A stretch of 64,000 bases of DNA from Diplonema japonicum (lineage: Eukaryota; Euglenozoa; Diplonemea; Diplonemida; Diplonemidae): assembly GCA_964019335.1 (NCBI GenBank), contig OZ025648.1:1116001-1180000 (forward strand), given 5' to 3'. The notes beneath the pieces are model-generated. The model was given only the letters and a program-made list of their open reading frames with translations, did not search any database and had not been told where the DNA came from. A program made the translations under genes and the position numbers. Below, piece by piece: positions 1 through 9,578 of this stretch. The first letter of the stretch is position 1; each line of letters opens with the position of its first letter.

Positions 1-434
1 CACACGAGCTCCATGTCTAGTTGTTTACAGTATTTTGAATTCATTTAAAGCTCCGGTTGCTTTTCCACAACGGAAGAGGGGAAAACAAAACAAAAAAAAA
101 GAGGAAGAAGAAAAAAAAAAAAAAGAAACATGAAAAAGAAAATTCTTCTTTCCTTCATCTTTTCTTTCGTCGGTAGCCATTCTACTTTTTTAGTTGTACT
201 TTTCAACGACGGGGGGAGGTAATTGTGTGCTTTCAGCCAACTGAAAAATCCCCCCCACCCCTACCCCCTGACTTCCTTCCCCATTCTTTACCCTGTTTCT
301 ATTCATTACCTATTTACAAGAACGGGCTTTATTTTTATTTTTTGACCTTTTGTCAGAATGAAAAACGAGGATCTGTACCTAAGCCAATGAGCAATGTGTT
401 ATTTCTTTTTTTTTTTTTTTCGGGAAAACCAACC
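1..434. other. Gene-free A/T-run spacer
   Basis: This stretch is dominated by A and T runs and pyrimidine tracts. The short reading frames in it are built from homopolymers, and I see no supported gene. Confidence 0.6.
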
Positions 435-998
435 TACACGGTAACCAAATAACTTTTTTCCACCGTCGCCTTCCAACCTCCAACTTTTTTTCCACCATCC
501 ACGGTAACCTGTAACTTTTTTTTCTACTTTTTACTGTAACTACCAACAATTTCCCTTATGCAACCACTAACTTTTTTTCCAGCGTCCACGGTAACCTCCG
601 ACATTTCTATGCCTCATTGGGGTTTGGTACGAAATGTAGCAAGGGGGCAAAACATGATGTCATGGCAAAAGAAAAGGAAAAAAGACCTTTTAAGAGAAAT
701 GGGTGACTACCCTGAGGACAGCACCTCGAAGAGTGATTGTGGCTGTGGCGCAGCAGTTGAGTTTCCGAGCCCTGGCTGTGCCTGCACGTTCCCAAGTGCA
801 CACAGACCTCCACCGTGGACGGTGGAAAAGAAGTTCTTACTTACAGGGTTTAGTGGAAATAAAAATAGGTTACCGTGGAGAGTGGAAAATTCTTACAAAA
901 AACCATTTGAGTGGAAAAAAAGTTGTAGGTTACCGTAAACAGTGGTGGAAATTCTGCTAACAGACTTGGGTGGAAAAAAGTCAACTGGTTACCGTGTA
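435..998. mobile_element. Foldback-type element with terminal inverted repeats
   Basis: The ends at 435-464 and 969-998 are inverted copies of each other. Each begins TACACGGTAACC, and after a 5-base variable stretch continues ACTTTTTTCCACC. Further degenerate copies of the GGTAACC / ACTTTTTTTCCACC unit lie inside each arm, near 481-527 and 559-600 on the left and near 814-870 and 905-945 on the right, always in the orientation of their arm. The arms surround about 210 bases of unrelated sequence with no convincing gene. This layout is typical of non-autonomous foldback elements or MITEs. The outermost TA at each end could be a duplicated TA target, as in mariner-like elements, but that is inference. 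Confidence 0.6.
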
Positions 999-1144
999 CG
1001 TTGTTTTTCTCTTTTTTTTTTTTTTAATATTTTCTTTTAGCAAGCAGCGGCCCAGTTCCTCTCTTTCTTTCTTTCTTTTTTCTATTTCTTTTTCATTTTC
1101 CATTTATCAATTTTCTTACAGGTTTCAAAAAAAAAAAAAAAAAA

Positions 1145-1333
1145 ATGCCCAAAATCGAGAACATAATGGCTGAGATAATGAACGAAGGACAGGAAGAAGA
1201 AGTGGCTAGGAATCTGGCCGAAGTACTGGTAAAGTTAGAACTACTCAAGAATCAGGTTCGCAGCAGGGCAGAGCGCAAAAGGGCAAGAGGGGCAATCTTG
1301 ATGATGAAGGAAGGCGAGAGAACATCGGGTTGA
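1145..1333 (+). CDS. Small predicted protein, 62 aa, unknown
   Basis: The frame starts at ATG 1145, directly after a pyrimidine tract ending in TTCTTACAG at about 1122 and a long A run, the same start context as the larger genes in the window. It encodes a short helical protein rich in Glu, Lys and Arg (Met-Pro-Lys-Ile-Glu at the start, an amphipathic Leu/Val helix around residues 20-38, then a basic patch). Unlike the DNA around it, the coding stretch has no homopolymer runs. I recognise no family. It lies between two mobile-element-like structures, so a transposon-derived fragment is an alternative. Confidence 0.35.
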   Translation: MPKIENIMAEIMNEGQEEEVARNLAEVLVKLELLKNQVRSRAERKRARGAILMMKEGERTSG

Positions 1334-1752
1334 CCACGTCGTTCCTTTCTTTTTTTTAAAAGCTCTTAATTCTCAACCCTGTCTAAGGGTAACGGAATTG
1401 CCTTCGGGTATAGGCATTATAAACACGCTCCGAGGGGAAAAAGAAAAAAGTTTTTTTTTTTAAATTCCCCTTCTTCTCATGAGCAGAACTAATAACACCT
1501 TCTTCTTCTCTTTTTATTTAGAAAAAAAAAAAAAAAGAAGAAAGTTTTTTTTTTCACTATTTTGATAATGTAATTGTATTGGTGTCTGCGATGCTGTTCT
1601 CATACACATCTGGTAAATGGTCTTCCGCACGCTCGAAAGAATTCTAAAAAACGGTGCTAAAAAAAAGAGTGGTGATGGCATTGTTGGGGTGACCTTCTGC
1701 AAGTTGAACTCGACTACTGTGCATAATTAACCGATTTTTTTTTTCTTTTTAT
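1334..1752. other. Spacer between small ORF and TIR element
   Basis: A- and T-run rich sequence with no supported gene or RNA. Confidence 0.5.
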
Positions 1753-3050
1753 TACCGGATTTGTATTTATATTGTTCAGTTTTAATAATGGTCTGGGGAT
1801 TTAGTGTACTGTATAAATTATGTACCTTTTTCGGATTTTGGACCCAACTTGGGACTTTTTACAGAACAATACAAAAAACTATTTTTATTATTTTTGGCCT
1901 GACCCCCCCCCCCCCCCCCCCAGGACAGGCCCCACTAAAATCAAAGGCACGTTTGTGGTGTACAAGATCTACTTTTTGGTTTCCATTTTCAAAACAAGGT
2001 ACGCAGACGCCCTGAAGGCCCAGATAAAGAAAGAGCGGAAAAGACACAGAAGAGAAGCCCTTCTGCTGTTGGTCCGGCTTCCCGTTAGTCCTGTTGCCGG
2101 TCCTGTGGTTTCTGTTGCCGGTCCCGTTGCTTCTGTTGCCAACCCCGTGGCCTCCCCTGCTGCCCCGACACCTTCACAGATTGCAAAATCAGCAATGCTA
2201 GAGGTTGACAAAAGGACAAAGATTATGCGTCCTTTTGTTCTTGCCTGGGTTACCGCAAGCTAACAATCCGGGCAGGGTTCGCTTACCTTTTTAACGATCT
2301 CCCACCCGGGTCTGCATCCGTGACCCCGCCCACTGAGGACGTTCCTGCGCCCTCGCCTGGCCCTCCGCCCCCGCCTTCCGAGGTCGAGCTGGTTCGAGAA
2401 GCTGGGTGCAGATGCAGGAGTTGACCCGATGGAGATTGATCCATTGGAGCCATTGGGACTGTCAGTCGACCCGGAACCAGCACCCGAAGACCCGGACATT
2501 GAGATCACTGAGATGTTCAGCAGGCTGGGCACCTCGACATAGAGGCCATTTCTGATGCGCCTTCTTCTGACGAAGAAGCAGAAGAAGAAATGCCTGACCA
2601 AGAAGCCTCAGCCCCAAGCCAAGCAGCGGCACCAAGCCAAGTGACCCCAAGCCAGCGAACGAACAACGTCACGAGGGTGCCCTGCCCCAACTGCAGCGCA
2701 ACCCTCAAGCAGGTTAGAAAGGAGACCAGTGTGGGAGTGCACGGAATGCTCTGGTGAGCATGAGCACCCGCGGGAGGGTCTGCCCGTCCTGTGACTATGT
2801 GGTGTGCTTTACGTGCAGGACTGGGCAATAGTGAACTAGAATTGCGGTAATACCACCCCCCCTCCCCGGCTGGGGTATTTTGTTTTTGTCTTGGGATTTT
2901 TTATTTTTAGGGATATTTTCTGGGATTTTTTTTATTTTTGCAATTTTTATGTTCTGTTTTAATGGTGTTCTGTAAATATTATGTACCTTTTTCGAATTTT
3001 TTTGCCCAATTTGGGACTTTTCACATAACAATATAAGTACAAATCCGGTA
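1753..3050. mobile_element. TIR element, about 1.3 kb, with subterminal direct repeats
   Basis: The left end (1753-1776) starts TACCGGATTTGTA and the right end (3027-3050) is its inverted copy; 23 of 24 positions agree. Just inside, two direct copies of an approximately 85-100 base sequence lie at about 1773-1871 and 2950-3032. Both contain TTATGTACCTTTTTCG and TTGGGACTTTT, and the second overlaps the right terminal repeat. The interior carries a decayed zinc-knuckle reading frame and a 16-C run. Terminal TA at both ends suggests a TA-target DNA transposon, but no transposase catalytic motif is visible, so the class is inferred only from the ends. Confidence 0.7.
1935..2832 (+). pseudogene. 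Decayed zinc-knuckle protein gene inside the TIR element
   Basis: Coding-like sequence without homopolymers can be followed only by changing frame, at roughly 2250, 2390, 2530, 2730 and 2770. The first frame reads through a basic Lys/Arg segment and a Pro/Val/Ala repeat region and stops at 2263. Later pieces give a Pro-rich segment, an acidic Asp/Glu segment, and then a cysteine-rich end with four CxxC pairs (CPNC, CTEC, CPSC, CFTC), stopping at 2830. No single start-to-stop frame covers it, and no plausible introns join the pieces, so I call it a pseudogene. The original protein was probably a zinc-binding element-encoded or captured protein; the family is unknown. Confidence 0.5.
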
Positions 3051-3642
3051 AAAAAAATTATTTTTTTTGATCGTTTTTCTGGAAAGCGTACCACTTTACT
3101 ACACGAGGTACCCCCGCCATTTTTCTTTTTTGTGGGGGGGGAAACAAAGAAAGTTTGAAATTTTAAAAAAAAAAAAGAGACCGAATTCCTTTCTCTCCCC
3201 CCCCCTTTTTTTAGTTTCCCTCCCCTACTCAGATAACAAAAACAGCAAAATTGTGGCATTTTTTTTGTTTGTTTTCGGCAGTATTTCCTCCCTCTCGCTA
3301 CCTCTCATCCGTACCAACATACTGTACTTGCTGGCAGCATGCCACTATTCTTGTTTTGCTGAATTCAGGCTTTGCAAGAATATGCATCAGCCTGCGCCGA
3401 TTTGGTTCTTCTTCCTATTTTTTTTAAAAAAAGGAACAAACCAAGATATTTCCATTTTCCCTTGCTCCCTTTCCGCGCTCCCCATTCATTCCATACTCTG
3501 TGCTAGAGACATACCAGCAGCTTGTACTCGGGAATCGATTGAAGAAAGAAAAAAAAAAGAAAAAGAAAACGCTGTCTGCATTCTTTTTTTTTTCTCTTTT
3601 TTTTTTCTTCTTTAAGACCTCATAGCTCCAAAATGACTTTTC

Positions 3643-3676
<34 letters not shown>

Positions 3677-4306
3677 CAAGAGCTCGTCCGGGAAAAAGGG
3701 AAAAAGAGAACTACCCACCCAGCCTTTTTTTCCTTCTTTTTTTTTCTTTTTTTTGCAGAAGTCCAAACACAAGGGGAACGTTGGCCATGTGTTTTAGCCG
3801 GCACGCACACACAGCCAGTCCTCTTTGAGGGTTTTCAAAAGGTTTTTATGCCTACGGACTACCCAACAGGTAGGAACTAGTGGCAGAGCGACAAGTTTGT
3901 TTAAGATAAATAATGTTTTGCATGCACAAACGGGAGAAAGGTTTTCTTTCAGGTCTTTCCCGGACGAAGCTCATATGTATGCACTTTTTTTTTTTCCTCT
4001 TCCTTCCCTCTTCTATTTCTAGCTTTTCTTCTCTTTCAAACAAAAAGTGCCGTATTCCTTTCTTGTGTCCCACCTGTGTTCTGCGTTACCTACGCTTGGG
4101 ACCCACAAGGACACCCCTTACCCCACTTATCGAACGGCTGCATCACATTCGGTGCATGAAAGCAAGAAAAAAAAAAAAAGGTGTCGGCCGTCGGAGACGG
4201 TGCCCTTATTGCAACTCAATGTCTTTTTTTCCCCCTGCTTTTTTTTTCTTTTTTTTTCTTTTTTTTTTTCCCATCAACCATGCCATCTACCCCCAGGGAC
4301 CGCAAG
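3051..4306. other. Long homopolymer-rich spacer
   Basis: Contains T runs up to about 25 bases and several pyrimidine tracts. A few short non-repetitive islands (about 3300-3540, 3770-3960 and 4040-4160) carry no conserved protein or RNA signature that I can see. Confidence 0.5.
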
Positions 4307-5236
4307 ATGGCCGCGTTCCGCATGAAAGAAGTGCTCCCCCCACGGGCACTGGAGGAGATGGGTGTGATGGTTGTTGTGGACGTGGGTGCCATGTCCCTAG
4401 GGGGGGCTGACGACGTGCACACCAACATGCTGCAGCAAGGCTTGTGTGAAGTTGTCGGCTTTGAGGGCAACGAAGAGGAGTGCAAGGAAGCAAACGAAAA
4501 AGCCCTCAAAGCAGCAGGAGGGTGTGACAAGGTCAGCAAGGTGACCTTCTTCCCATACGTGGTGGGGAACGGGGAGGAAGTAGAATTCAAGGTCGGTGCT
4601 TGGTCGGCCACAAGCAGCATCTATGAACCGAACATGCAGCTTGTAACACAGTTCCAGACCCTTGCCTCTGTCATGCACACTGTGAAGCGAGCTAAGGTGC
4701 AGTCACGCAGGTTGGACGACATCTGGGAAAGCGAGGTCAAGAAGCCTGCGCTGGACTTCATCAAGCTCGATATACAAGGCGCCGAACTGCAGGTCCTGCA
4801 GGGCGCCACCAGCATCCTGAAGACGACCCTCGTTGTAGAGGTGGAGGTGGAGTTTGTGCAGCTATACCAGTCGCAGCCTTTGTTCGCAGACGTGGACACC
4901 TTCCTTCGGGGGCAGGGATTCACATTCCACCGCTTCACAAGCATACAGGGCCGTGCGGTGAAGCCCCTCTCCATCCCCAGCAATCCGCACGTCGGCACGC
5001 AGCATCTCTGGGGAGACGCTGTTTACGTCCGTGACCCGTTCAGTCCCACCTCTTCCCTCACTCCTTCGCAGCTCCTTCGCACTGCCACCATCCTCCACGA
5101 GTGCTACCAGTCCTACGACATCGCCCACCACTACCTCACGAAGTACGATGCCAAGTCGGATGCCGGTCCCCCTGCGGTGGCTCCTGTGTACCTTGAAGCA
5201 CTCACGCAGAGAGGCATCACTGAAGTTCGTTATTAA
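4307..5236 (+). CDS. FkbM-family methyltransferase
   Basis: Predicted SAM-dependent methyltransferase of the FkbM type, a family that usually O-methylates sugars or other small molecules. Motif I (VVVDVGA) is at about residue 22, followed by an acidic GFEGNEEE where such enzymes bind the SAM ribose. The characteristic FkbM segment DFIKLDIQGAE is near residue 150, followed by VEVEVEF and a C-terminal GDAVYVRDP. There is no signal peptide or membrane segment. I chose ATG 4307 because the first AG after the T-rich tract is CCCCCAG at 4295; an in-frame ATG at 4280 would add nine residues. The length (309 aa) fits the family. Only 143 bases separate its TAA from the next ATG. The substrate is unknown. 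Confidence 0.85.
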   Translation: MAAFRMKEVLPPRALEEMGVMVVVDVGAMSLGGADDVHTNMLQQGLCEVVGFEGNEEECKEANEKALKAAGGCDKVSKVTFFPYVVGNGEEVEFKVGAWSATSSIYEPNMQLVTQFQTLASVMHTVKRAKVQSRRLDDIWESEVKKPALDFIKLDIQGAELQVLQGATSILKTTLVVEVEVEFVQLYQSQPLFADVDTFLRGQGFTFHRFTSIQGRAVKPLSIPSNPHVGTQHLWGDAVYVRDPFSPTSSLTPSQLLRTATILHECYQSYDIAHHYLTKYDAKSDAGPPAVAPVYLEALTQRGITEVRY

Positions 5237-5379
5237 ATGAAGGTTGCTCTGAGCAACAGAGCAAGTACTTTTCTATTGAAAAGAAGAAAAGGGTTAGTAG
5301 CAGTTGAAACACATCGTTGCACTGCGTCCCCCTTCTCAAAGAGAACAAAAGAATTAAACCAGGAGGGGTAGAAAACAAA

Positions 5380-6834
5380 ATGTTGGGGGGGGCGGGGGTG
5401 ATGCAGCCCGTCAGCCATGCTAGCAGCACCATGCCAGGGCAGGCAGTGCACGTTTCTGGGGGCGGGGTGGGGAATGAGTCGGACCTCAAGGTGGACCCTA
5501 GGACAGGGCTGGACCTCGTGGATGTGCCATACGAGTACAAGAAGGACTTCTCCATGCTGGAGGGGTCATTGATGCATTGGTTTGGGAAGGTGCAGCTGGT
5601 GACAGTACGGAAGATGGACGGCAAGGAACGGTCTTCAAACAGGTTCCTGCTGCTTACCGACTTATGTGTGTACGTGCTGGAGGCAGGGGGGAACACCAGT
5701 AGGTGCGAGTCGATGAAAGACTTCAAAGAAATCGTGACCTCTCGAGCGAACGACATCGGGATCCACACCAAAGACGGCCCCCTGCGCTTCGACATCATGC
5801 TCCTGATGCAGGACCAGGCAGAGCGCGACAAGGTGGTGTCGATAATAAAAAAGGTCTTTGTGTTCCACAACAACCGCCCCCTCCCGCACCGCCACATCGA
5901 CCCCGTCGCCATGAAGGAGACGCTCATCCTGCGCAAGCCTGAAAACTGGCAGCTGGATATTAAAGCAGAGCAACATGTAATTTCGAAGAAGCTGCTGTTG
6001 CAACGCTTGGAGCTGCAGGAGAACGAGTACACGGCGGAGCAGAACCTCATCCAAGATGAGTTCGAGCGTGTCAAGGCAAAGCTGCAGAAGGATCTGGACA
6101 AGCAGATCAGGGAGAGGAACGAGGAGTTCGCGCAGTTCAAGAAGGAGTACCAGATCCTGCAGGAGGCGCACAACAACCTCATCGTCCAGTACGACGGGAT
6201 GGCGCAGGACATTAACGAGTACGTGCGAATGCTGAACGAGAAGGACATGGAGCTGGAGGAGTACCGGGCGGGGAACCACCCGAGGATCAAGCAGATGGAA
6301 CATGAGGTGGAGAAGCTCCACATGGAACGGGAGTACAAAGGCGAACAGCAAAAAGAAGGCGCTTCGCGACTACTGGCAGAACGAGAACAAGAAATACGGT
6401 ACCAGAACGAACTGTTGCGGCAGAGGGAAGACAACTGCAAGATGATGGAGGCACAACTTGCGAGGAAGGAGCAAGAGCTGGCCGTTTCCGATGGGTCGGT
6501 GAGAGAACGTGATGGGCTGTTGTTGTCGAAGCAGTCAGAGATCAAGGAGAAGGATGTCAAGCTTGCTGAAAAGGAACGCGAGCTTCGGTACACAAAAAAC
6601 CTCATGCGAGACACCTTCAGACGGCAATGCGAGGAGCTAGAGCTTATCAAATCGCAGTTCCAGCAGTACGATGATCAAATGGTGGCGTTCATCAAGCGGA
6701 CGGTCGCCGGTGGTGGGGGCACTCCGAGCAATCTCCCCCGTCCGCCATTCCACGCCACCACAACACCTCCCATCAACCCCGCCCTCGCTCCCTCGCAGCT
6801 TGTGTCGCCGTACTCGCTGTTTAAACAGTTCTAA
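5380..6834 (+). CDS. PH-like domain and coiled-coil protein
   Basis: A 484-residue protein. Residues about 45-165 look like a pleckstrin-homology-type fold: beta-rich, beginning KKDFSMLEGSLMHWFGKV, with RFLLLTDLCVYVL, LRFDIMLL and a closing helix that includes RDKVVSIIKKVF. Residues about 195-440 form a long charged coiled coil rich in Glu, Lys, Gln and Arg. A Pro-rich tail follows. This architecture is common in cytoskeleton-associated proteins of flagellates, so a structural or flagellar role is plausible but inferred. The longer open frame upstream begins with TTG; the first in-frame ATG is 5380, which follows an AG-rich stretch after a short pyrimidine tract. I do not recognise a named orthologue. 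Confidence 0.75.
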   Translation: MLGGAGVMQPVSHASSTMPGQAVHVSGGGVGNESDLKVDPRTGLDLVDVPYEYKKDFSMLEGSLMHWFGKVQLVTVRKMDGKERSSNRFLLLTDLCVYVLEAGGNTSRCESMKDFKEIVTSRANDIGIHTKDGPLRFDIMLLMQDQAERDKVVSIIKKVFVFHNNRPLPHRHIDPVAMKETLILRKPENWQLDIKAEQHVISKKLLLQRLELQENEYTAEQNLIQDEFERVKAKLQKDLDKQIRERNEEFAQFKKEYQILQEAHNNLIVQYDGMAQDINEYVRMLNEKDMELEEYRAGNHPRIKQMEHEVEKLHMEREYKGEQQKEGASRLLAEREQEIRYQNELLRQREDNCKMMEAQLARKEQELAVSDGSVRERDGLLLSKQSEIKEKDVKLAEKERELRYTKNLMRDTFRRQCEELELIKSQFQQYDDQMVAFIKRTVAGGGGTPSNLPRPPFHATTTPPINPALAPSQLVSPYSLFKQF

Positions 6835-7345
6835 AAAGATTCTGAAAGGAGGAAAGAAAGAAGAAGAAAAAAAAAGAAGAGGAAAAAAAAACGACATTTT
6901 GTTTCCATTCTTTTTTTTTAAACTTTTGTCTGAACCAAAAAAAAAAAAGGGAGGCGTCAAAAACTGTGTTTTAGGTTTCTAACCAAAGGCCACGTACAAA
7001 TAACGGCTAGTTCCTCTTTGCTGCACGGGAAGGCCGTGCGGGGAGTTTTTTTTTGTGTGTTTTCGTTTTTCTTTTTTAATGTTACCCCCCACCCCCCTAC
7101 ATTCACTAGAATTTCTATTTCTTTTTCTCTTCAAAAAGACATTTTTTTTTGATCCTTTCTTTTTTTTTTTTCCCTTTTTCATGATACGTTATGTACAAAC
7201 CCCCCTTTGTTACCCTTCTCCCCCCCCTTTTTTTTTTCCCTTTGGCTTGCGAAGCCAAAAGGAAAAGGGCACTTGCTCTTTATTTAGTTGTGCCAGACCA
7301 CCCTGCTGTGTCTCATCGATCCATACATTACATTAAAGGCACACA
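6835..7345. other. Spacer with one strong hairpin
   Basis: A/T runs flank a short ordered part. GCACGG at 7023-7028 pairs with CCGTGC at 7034-7039 around a five-base loop, and a T run follows. It may be a chance structure or an RNA processing signal. The acceptor for the next gene lies in TTACATTAAAG just before 7341. Confidence 0.4.
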
Positions 7346-7960
7346 ATGAACGGGATAGAAATTATCGAGGTGGACGAGCTGGAGGTGTACAAGGTGCTGG
7401 GCGACGAAGGAACTATTGAAGAATTCGCAGATGCAAGGGCCCCTGGGATGCTTGTAGATTGGAGTGCTATTTATTTGCAATACAGTGAGGCGCACGCCTC
7501 GGGGACAGTGGGTTACCGGTGGGACCAGGGGTACAGCATAGCAAGGATGGATAAGGTTCTTCTTGGTGAGCTGAAGGTTATTGTGCTGAAAGACGCAATT
7601 TTCTCCGATGGGGAGATCACTGGCGAGGAGAAGGCGCAGGTCGTACGCGGGATGCTTGCATCGCAATGTGGTATTGAGGTTCCTACTAGTAGTCCCCTCA
7701 TGAGCGCTCTTGGTGAGATGGGGTACTGCCTTACCTGTGAGGAGACACCAGGGGAATGGGAGCTGGTGATCTCCCCCACCCTCCTCCTGCAGTCCACCAT
7801 AATGCAGAACATCACTTCAGAGTACCGCCCTAAGTACGGCGCCACTGCTTACTGGCGTGAAGACCCCGATGCACCATGGGGGCCCTACAACGAAAGCGAG
7901 CGTCTTGACCTCCCCACCCCCAGCCCTGCTTGGCTGGACGAAGTATTGATCAGAACGTGA
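7346..7960 (+). CDS. Uncharacterised acidic protein, 204 aa
   Basis: Begins at ATG 7346, eight bases after a predicted acceptor. The protein is acidic and soluble in appearance, with no signal peptide, membrane segment, coiled coil or known catalytic motif. The middle has a regular alternation of strands and helices (DGEITGEEKAQVVRGML followed by a Cys-containing segment with Cys-Leu-Thr-Cys), and the end is Pro- and Trp-rich. The clean start context and the absence of homopolymers for 615 bases make it very likely real. I do not recognise its family and assign no function. Confidence 0.7.
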   Translation: MNGIEIIEVDELEVYKVLGDEGTIEEFADARAPGMLVDWSAIYLQYSEAHASGTVGYRWDQGYSIARMDKVLLGELKVIVLKDAIFSDGEITGEEKAQVVRGMLASQCGIEVPTSSPLMSALGEMGYCLTCEETPGEWELVISPTLLLQSTIMQNITSEYRPKYGATAYWREDPDAPWGPYNESERLDLPTPSPAWLDEVLIRT

Positions 7961-7973
7961 AATACTTTTGAGG

Positions 7974-8004
<31 letters not shown>

Positions 8005-8087
8005 CTCATCTTCTTCCTTTTTTTTTTTTTCCTCCCTCCAAATTCCTCGCCGGGGAAAAACGTAATCTATCCTTTAACAATGGCGGG

Positions 8088-8120
<33 letters not shown>

Positions 8121-8169
8121 TATTTTCTTATTCTTTCCGTTTTGTATTTACTATCCCGTCCAGCAGGCC

Positions 8170-8394
8170 ATGCCCTCTAATGATATTGATGATGAGCTAG
8201 CTGACATCTTCTCGGGCCTTCTTAAGGGCGGTCTCATCCAAGAGCGGGATTTGATCCACGAGGGATTCACAGAAGAGGCAGAAGCGGTGATGTGCCGGGG
8301 GGACCCAGGGGGCAAGGGCGAAAAACGGAAGGACGACGAAGAGAAAGAGACACCAGTAGAAGACAGAAGTAGAAATAGAAAAAGACGCCAGTAG
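8170..8394 (+). CDS. Small charged protein, 74 aa
   Basis: ATG 8170 follows a long T tract and CCAGCAG, a good trans-splice acceptor context. The N-terminal third (residues 1-40) is an acidic amphipathic helix pair (NDIDDELADIFSGLLKGG, then LIHEGFTEEAEAVM). The rest is a Lys/Glu/Arg-rich tail ending RKRRQ that could act as a nuclear localisation signal. The stop is TAG at 8394, and the next gene starts 100 bases later. No known family is recognised; the length and start context support a genuine small gene. Confidence 0.5.
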   Translation: MPSNDIDDELADIFSGLLKGGLIQERDLIHEGFTEEAEAVMCRGDPGGKGEKRKDDEEKETPVEDRSRNRKRRQ

Positions 8395-8494
8395 CAAATA
8401 AAAAAATCCTCCCCCCTTTTTTTTTCCAAAAAAAAAAAAAGAAAACTTACAGGACTTCTTTAAAAAAGAAAAAGAGAAAAAAAAAAGAAAAAGG

Positions 8495-9163
8495 ATGTCT
8501 CAGGACCTCGGACAAATGTTCTCACAGATGCTAGGGTACGCTATCCTGGCAGGCAGCTTCTCTCTGAAGCTGCCGCAGATCATCAAGATTGCAAAGGCGG
8601 GGTCTGTTGATGGTGTGAGCGAGTTGACTACAATGATGGAAATTTTCATCTTCAGCACTTCATTCTTCTACGGGACAGTGAAGGGGTTGCCCTTGGAGAC
8701 CTACGGAGAGAACGGAATCTGCGGTGTGCAGTGTGTGCTGATGTTTCTGATGATCATGTACTACACAGGGAAGTTGTTCAACCCTCTGAGGCTTGGCTTC
8801 TTGGTGGCGCTCGCCGTGTACTCCAAGGCCTTCCTTGACGGTAAGTTCAACGGTGTTCTCCCCCAGCTTCCTGGTGACAAGGTGATGTACGAGTGGCTTT
8901 TCCTGTCGTTGATCCCCATTGGTGCCTTGTCCAAGATCCCTCAAATCGTTGCCTTCTTCAGGCAGAAGTCCACGGGCAATGCTGCCTTCCTCACTTGGTT
9001 CCTTGGCTTTGGCGGGTCCGCTGCACGTGTCTTCACCACATTCATGCAGGTCAATGACCCGGCTATGCTCTTCGCTTTTTCCCTCAACTCCGTCCTCGGG
9101 GCCATCATCGTGATGCAATTCGTCCTTTACTGGAAGCCTGAGGAGAAGCCCAAGAAGGAATAA
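8495..9163 (+). CDS. MPDU1/Lec35-like PQ-loop membrane protein
   Basis: Orthologue of mannose-P-dolichol utilization defect 1, an ER membrane protein needed for use of dolichol-phosphate mannose and glucose in N-glycan and GPI assembly. The 222-residue protein has seven hydrophobic segments and the two PQ motifs of the family: LKLPQIIKI near residue 30 and SKIPQIVAF near residue 150. The second is followed by the typical segment FLTWFLGFGGSAARVFTT. The C-terminus is Lys-rich (EEKPKKE), as expected for ER residency. ATG 8495 follows an acceptor (CTTACAG) and an A-rich leader. The length matches the family (about 240-250). Confidence 0.93.
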   Translation: MSQDLGQMFSQMLGYAILAGSFSLKLPQIIKIAKAGSVDGVSELTTMMEIFIFSTSFFYGTVKGLPLETYGENGICGVQCVLMFLMIMYYTGKLFNPLRLGFLVALAVYSKAFLDGKFNGVLPQLPGDKVMYEWLFLSLIPIGALSKIPQIVAFFRQKSTGNAAFLTWFLGFGGSAARVFTTFMQVNDPAMLFAFSLNSVLGAIIVMQFVLYWKPEEKPKKE

Positions 9164-9578
9164 AAAAAGAACAAAAAAAAAAAAAGATTTTTTGAGTGTT
9201 TTTTTTTCTTCTTCTTTTTTTTTTTTTTTTTCCCCTTCTTTTTTTTAAGGGTTGAAAAAGGAGAGGCGACAGCTCCTTTCAGCTTTCGACAGATTGCAGC
9301 AAGGGTCCCGGAACATGAAAAGAAAGGACAGATGTAGTGCACGTCGATTTTTTTGTTTTTTTTTTTCTTTCCTTTTTTTTTTATGATGGCCTTGTTCTTC
9401 TTTTTCTTCTTATTTTCCCGGGGGGGGGGGGGGGGGAATCTTTAAATGAAAATCTTACCCCCTTTTTTTTTATGACACAACACCCGCCACATGACTCACA
9501 TTCCCTCCTCACCCCCTTTTTTTTCGTGTTTCCTTTTCCCCCCAACATCAATTTTTTTTTATAGACATAAAAAGGGGG
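9164..9578. other. Homopolymer-rich spacer
   Basis: Contains long T runs and a 16-G run near 9421. Only the region just before 9570 (T run, then ATAG) looks functional, as the splice acceptor of the next gene. Confidence 0.5.

Noticed and set aside
3067-3615. 182-codon frame in the early spacer
   Set aside because: Mostly Phe, Lys and Leu from T and A runs, with no coding-like composition or homology.
5217-6650. 477-codon open frame on the minus strand
   Set aside because: It is the antisense shadow of the PH-like/coiled-coil gene; its Ser/Leu/Cys/Arg composition is what reverse-complemented charged coiled-coil codons give, and no gene on this strand has start signals.
7023-7045. Hairpin followed by T run, resembling an intrinsic terminator
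   Set aside because: Such terminators are bacterial; in a eukaryotic spacer full of T runs the pairing is probably chance, so it is noted only in the spacer entry.
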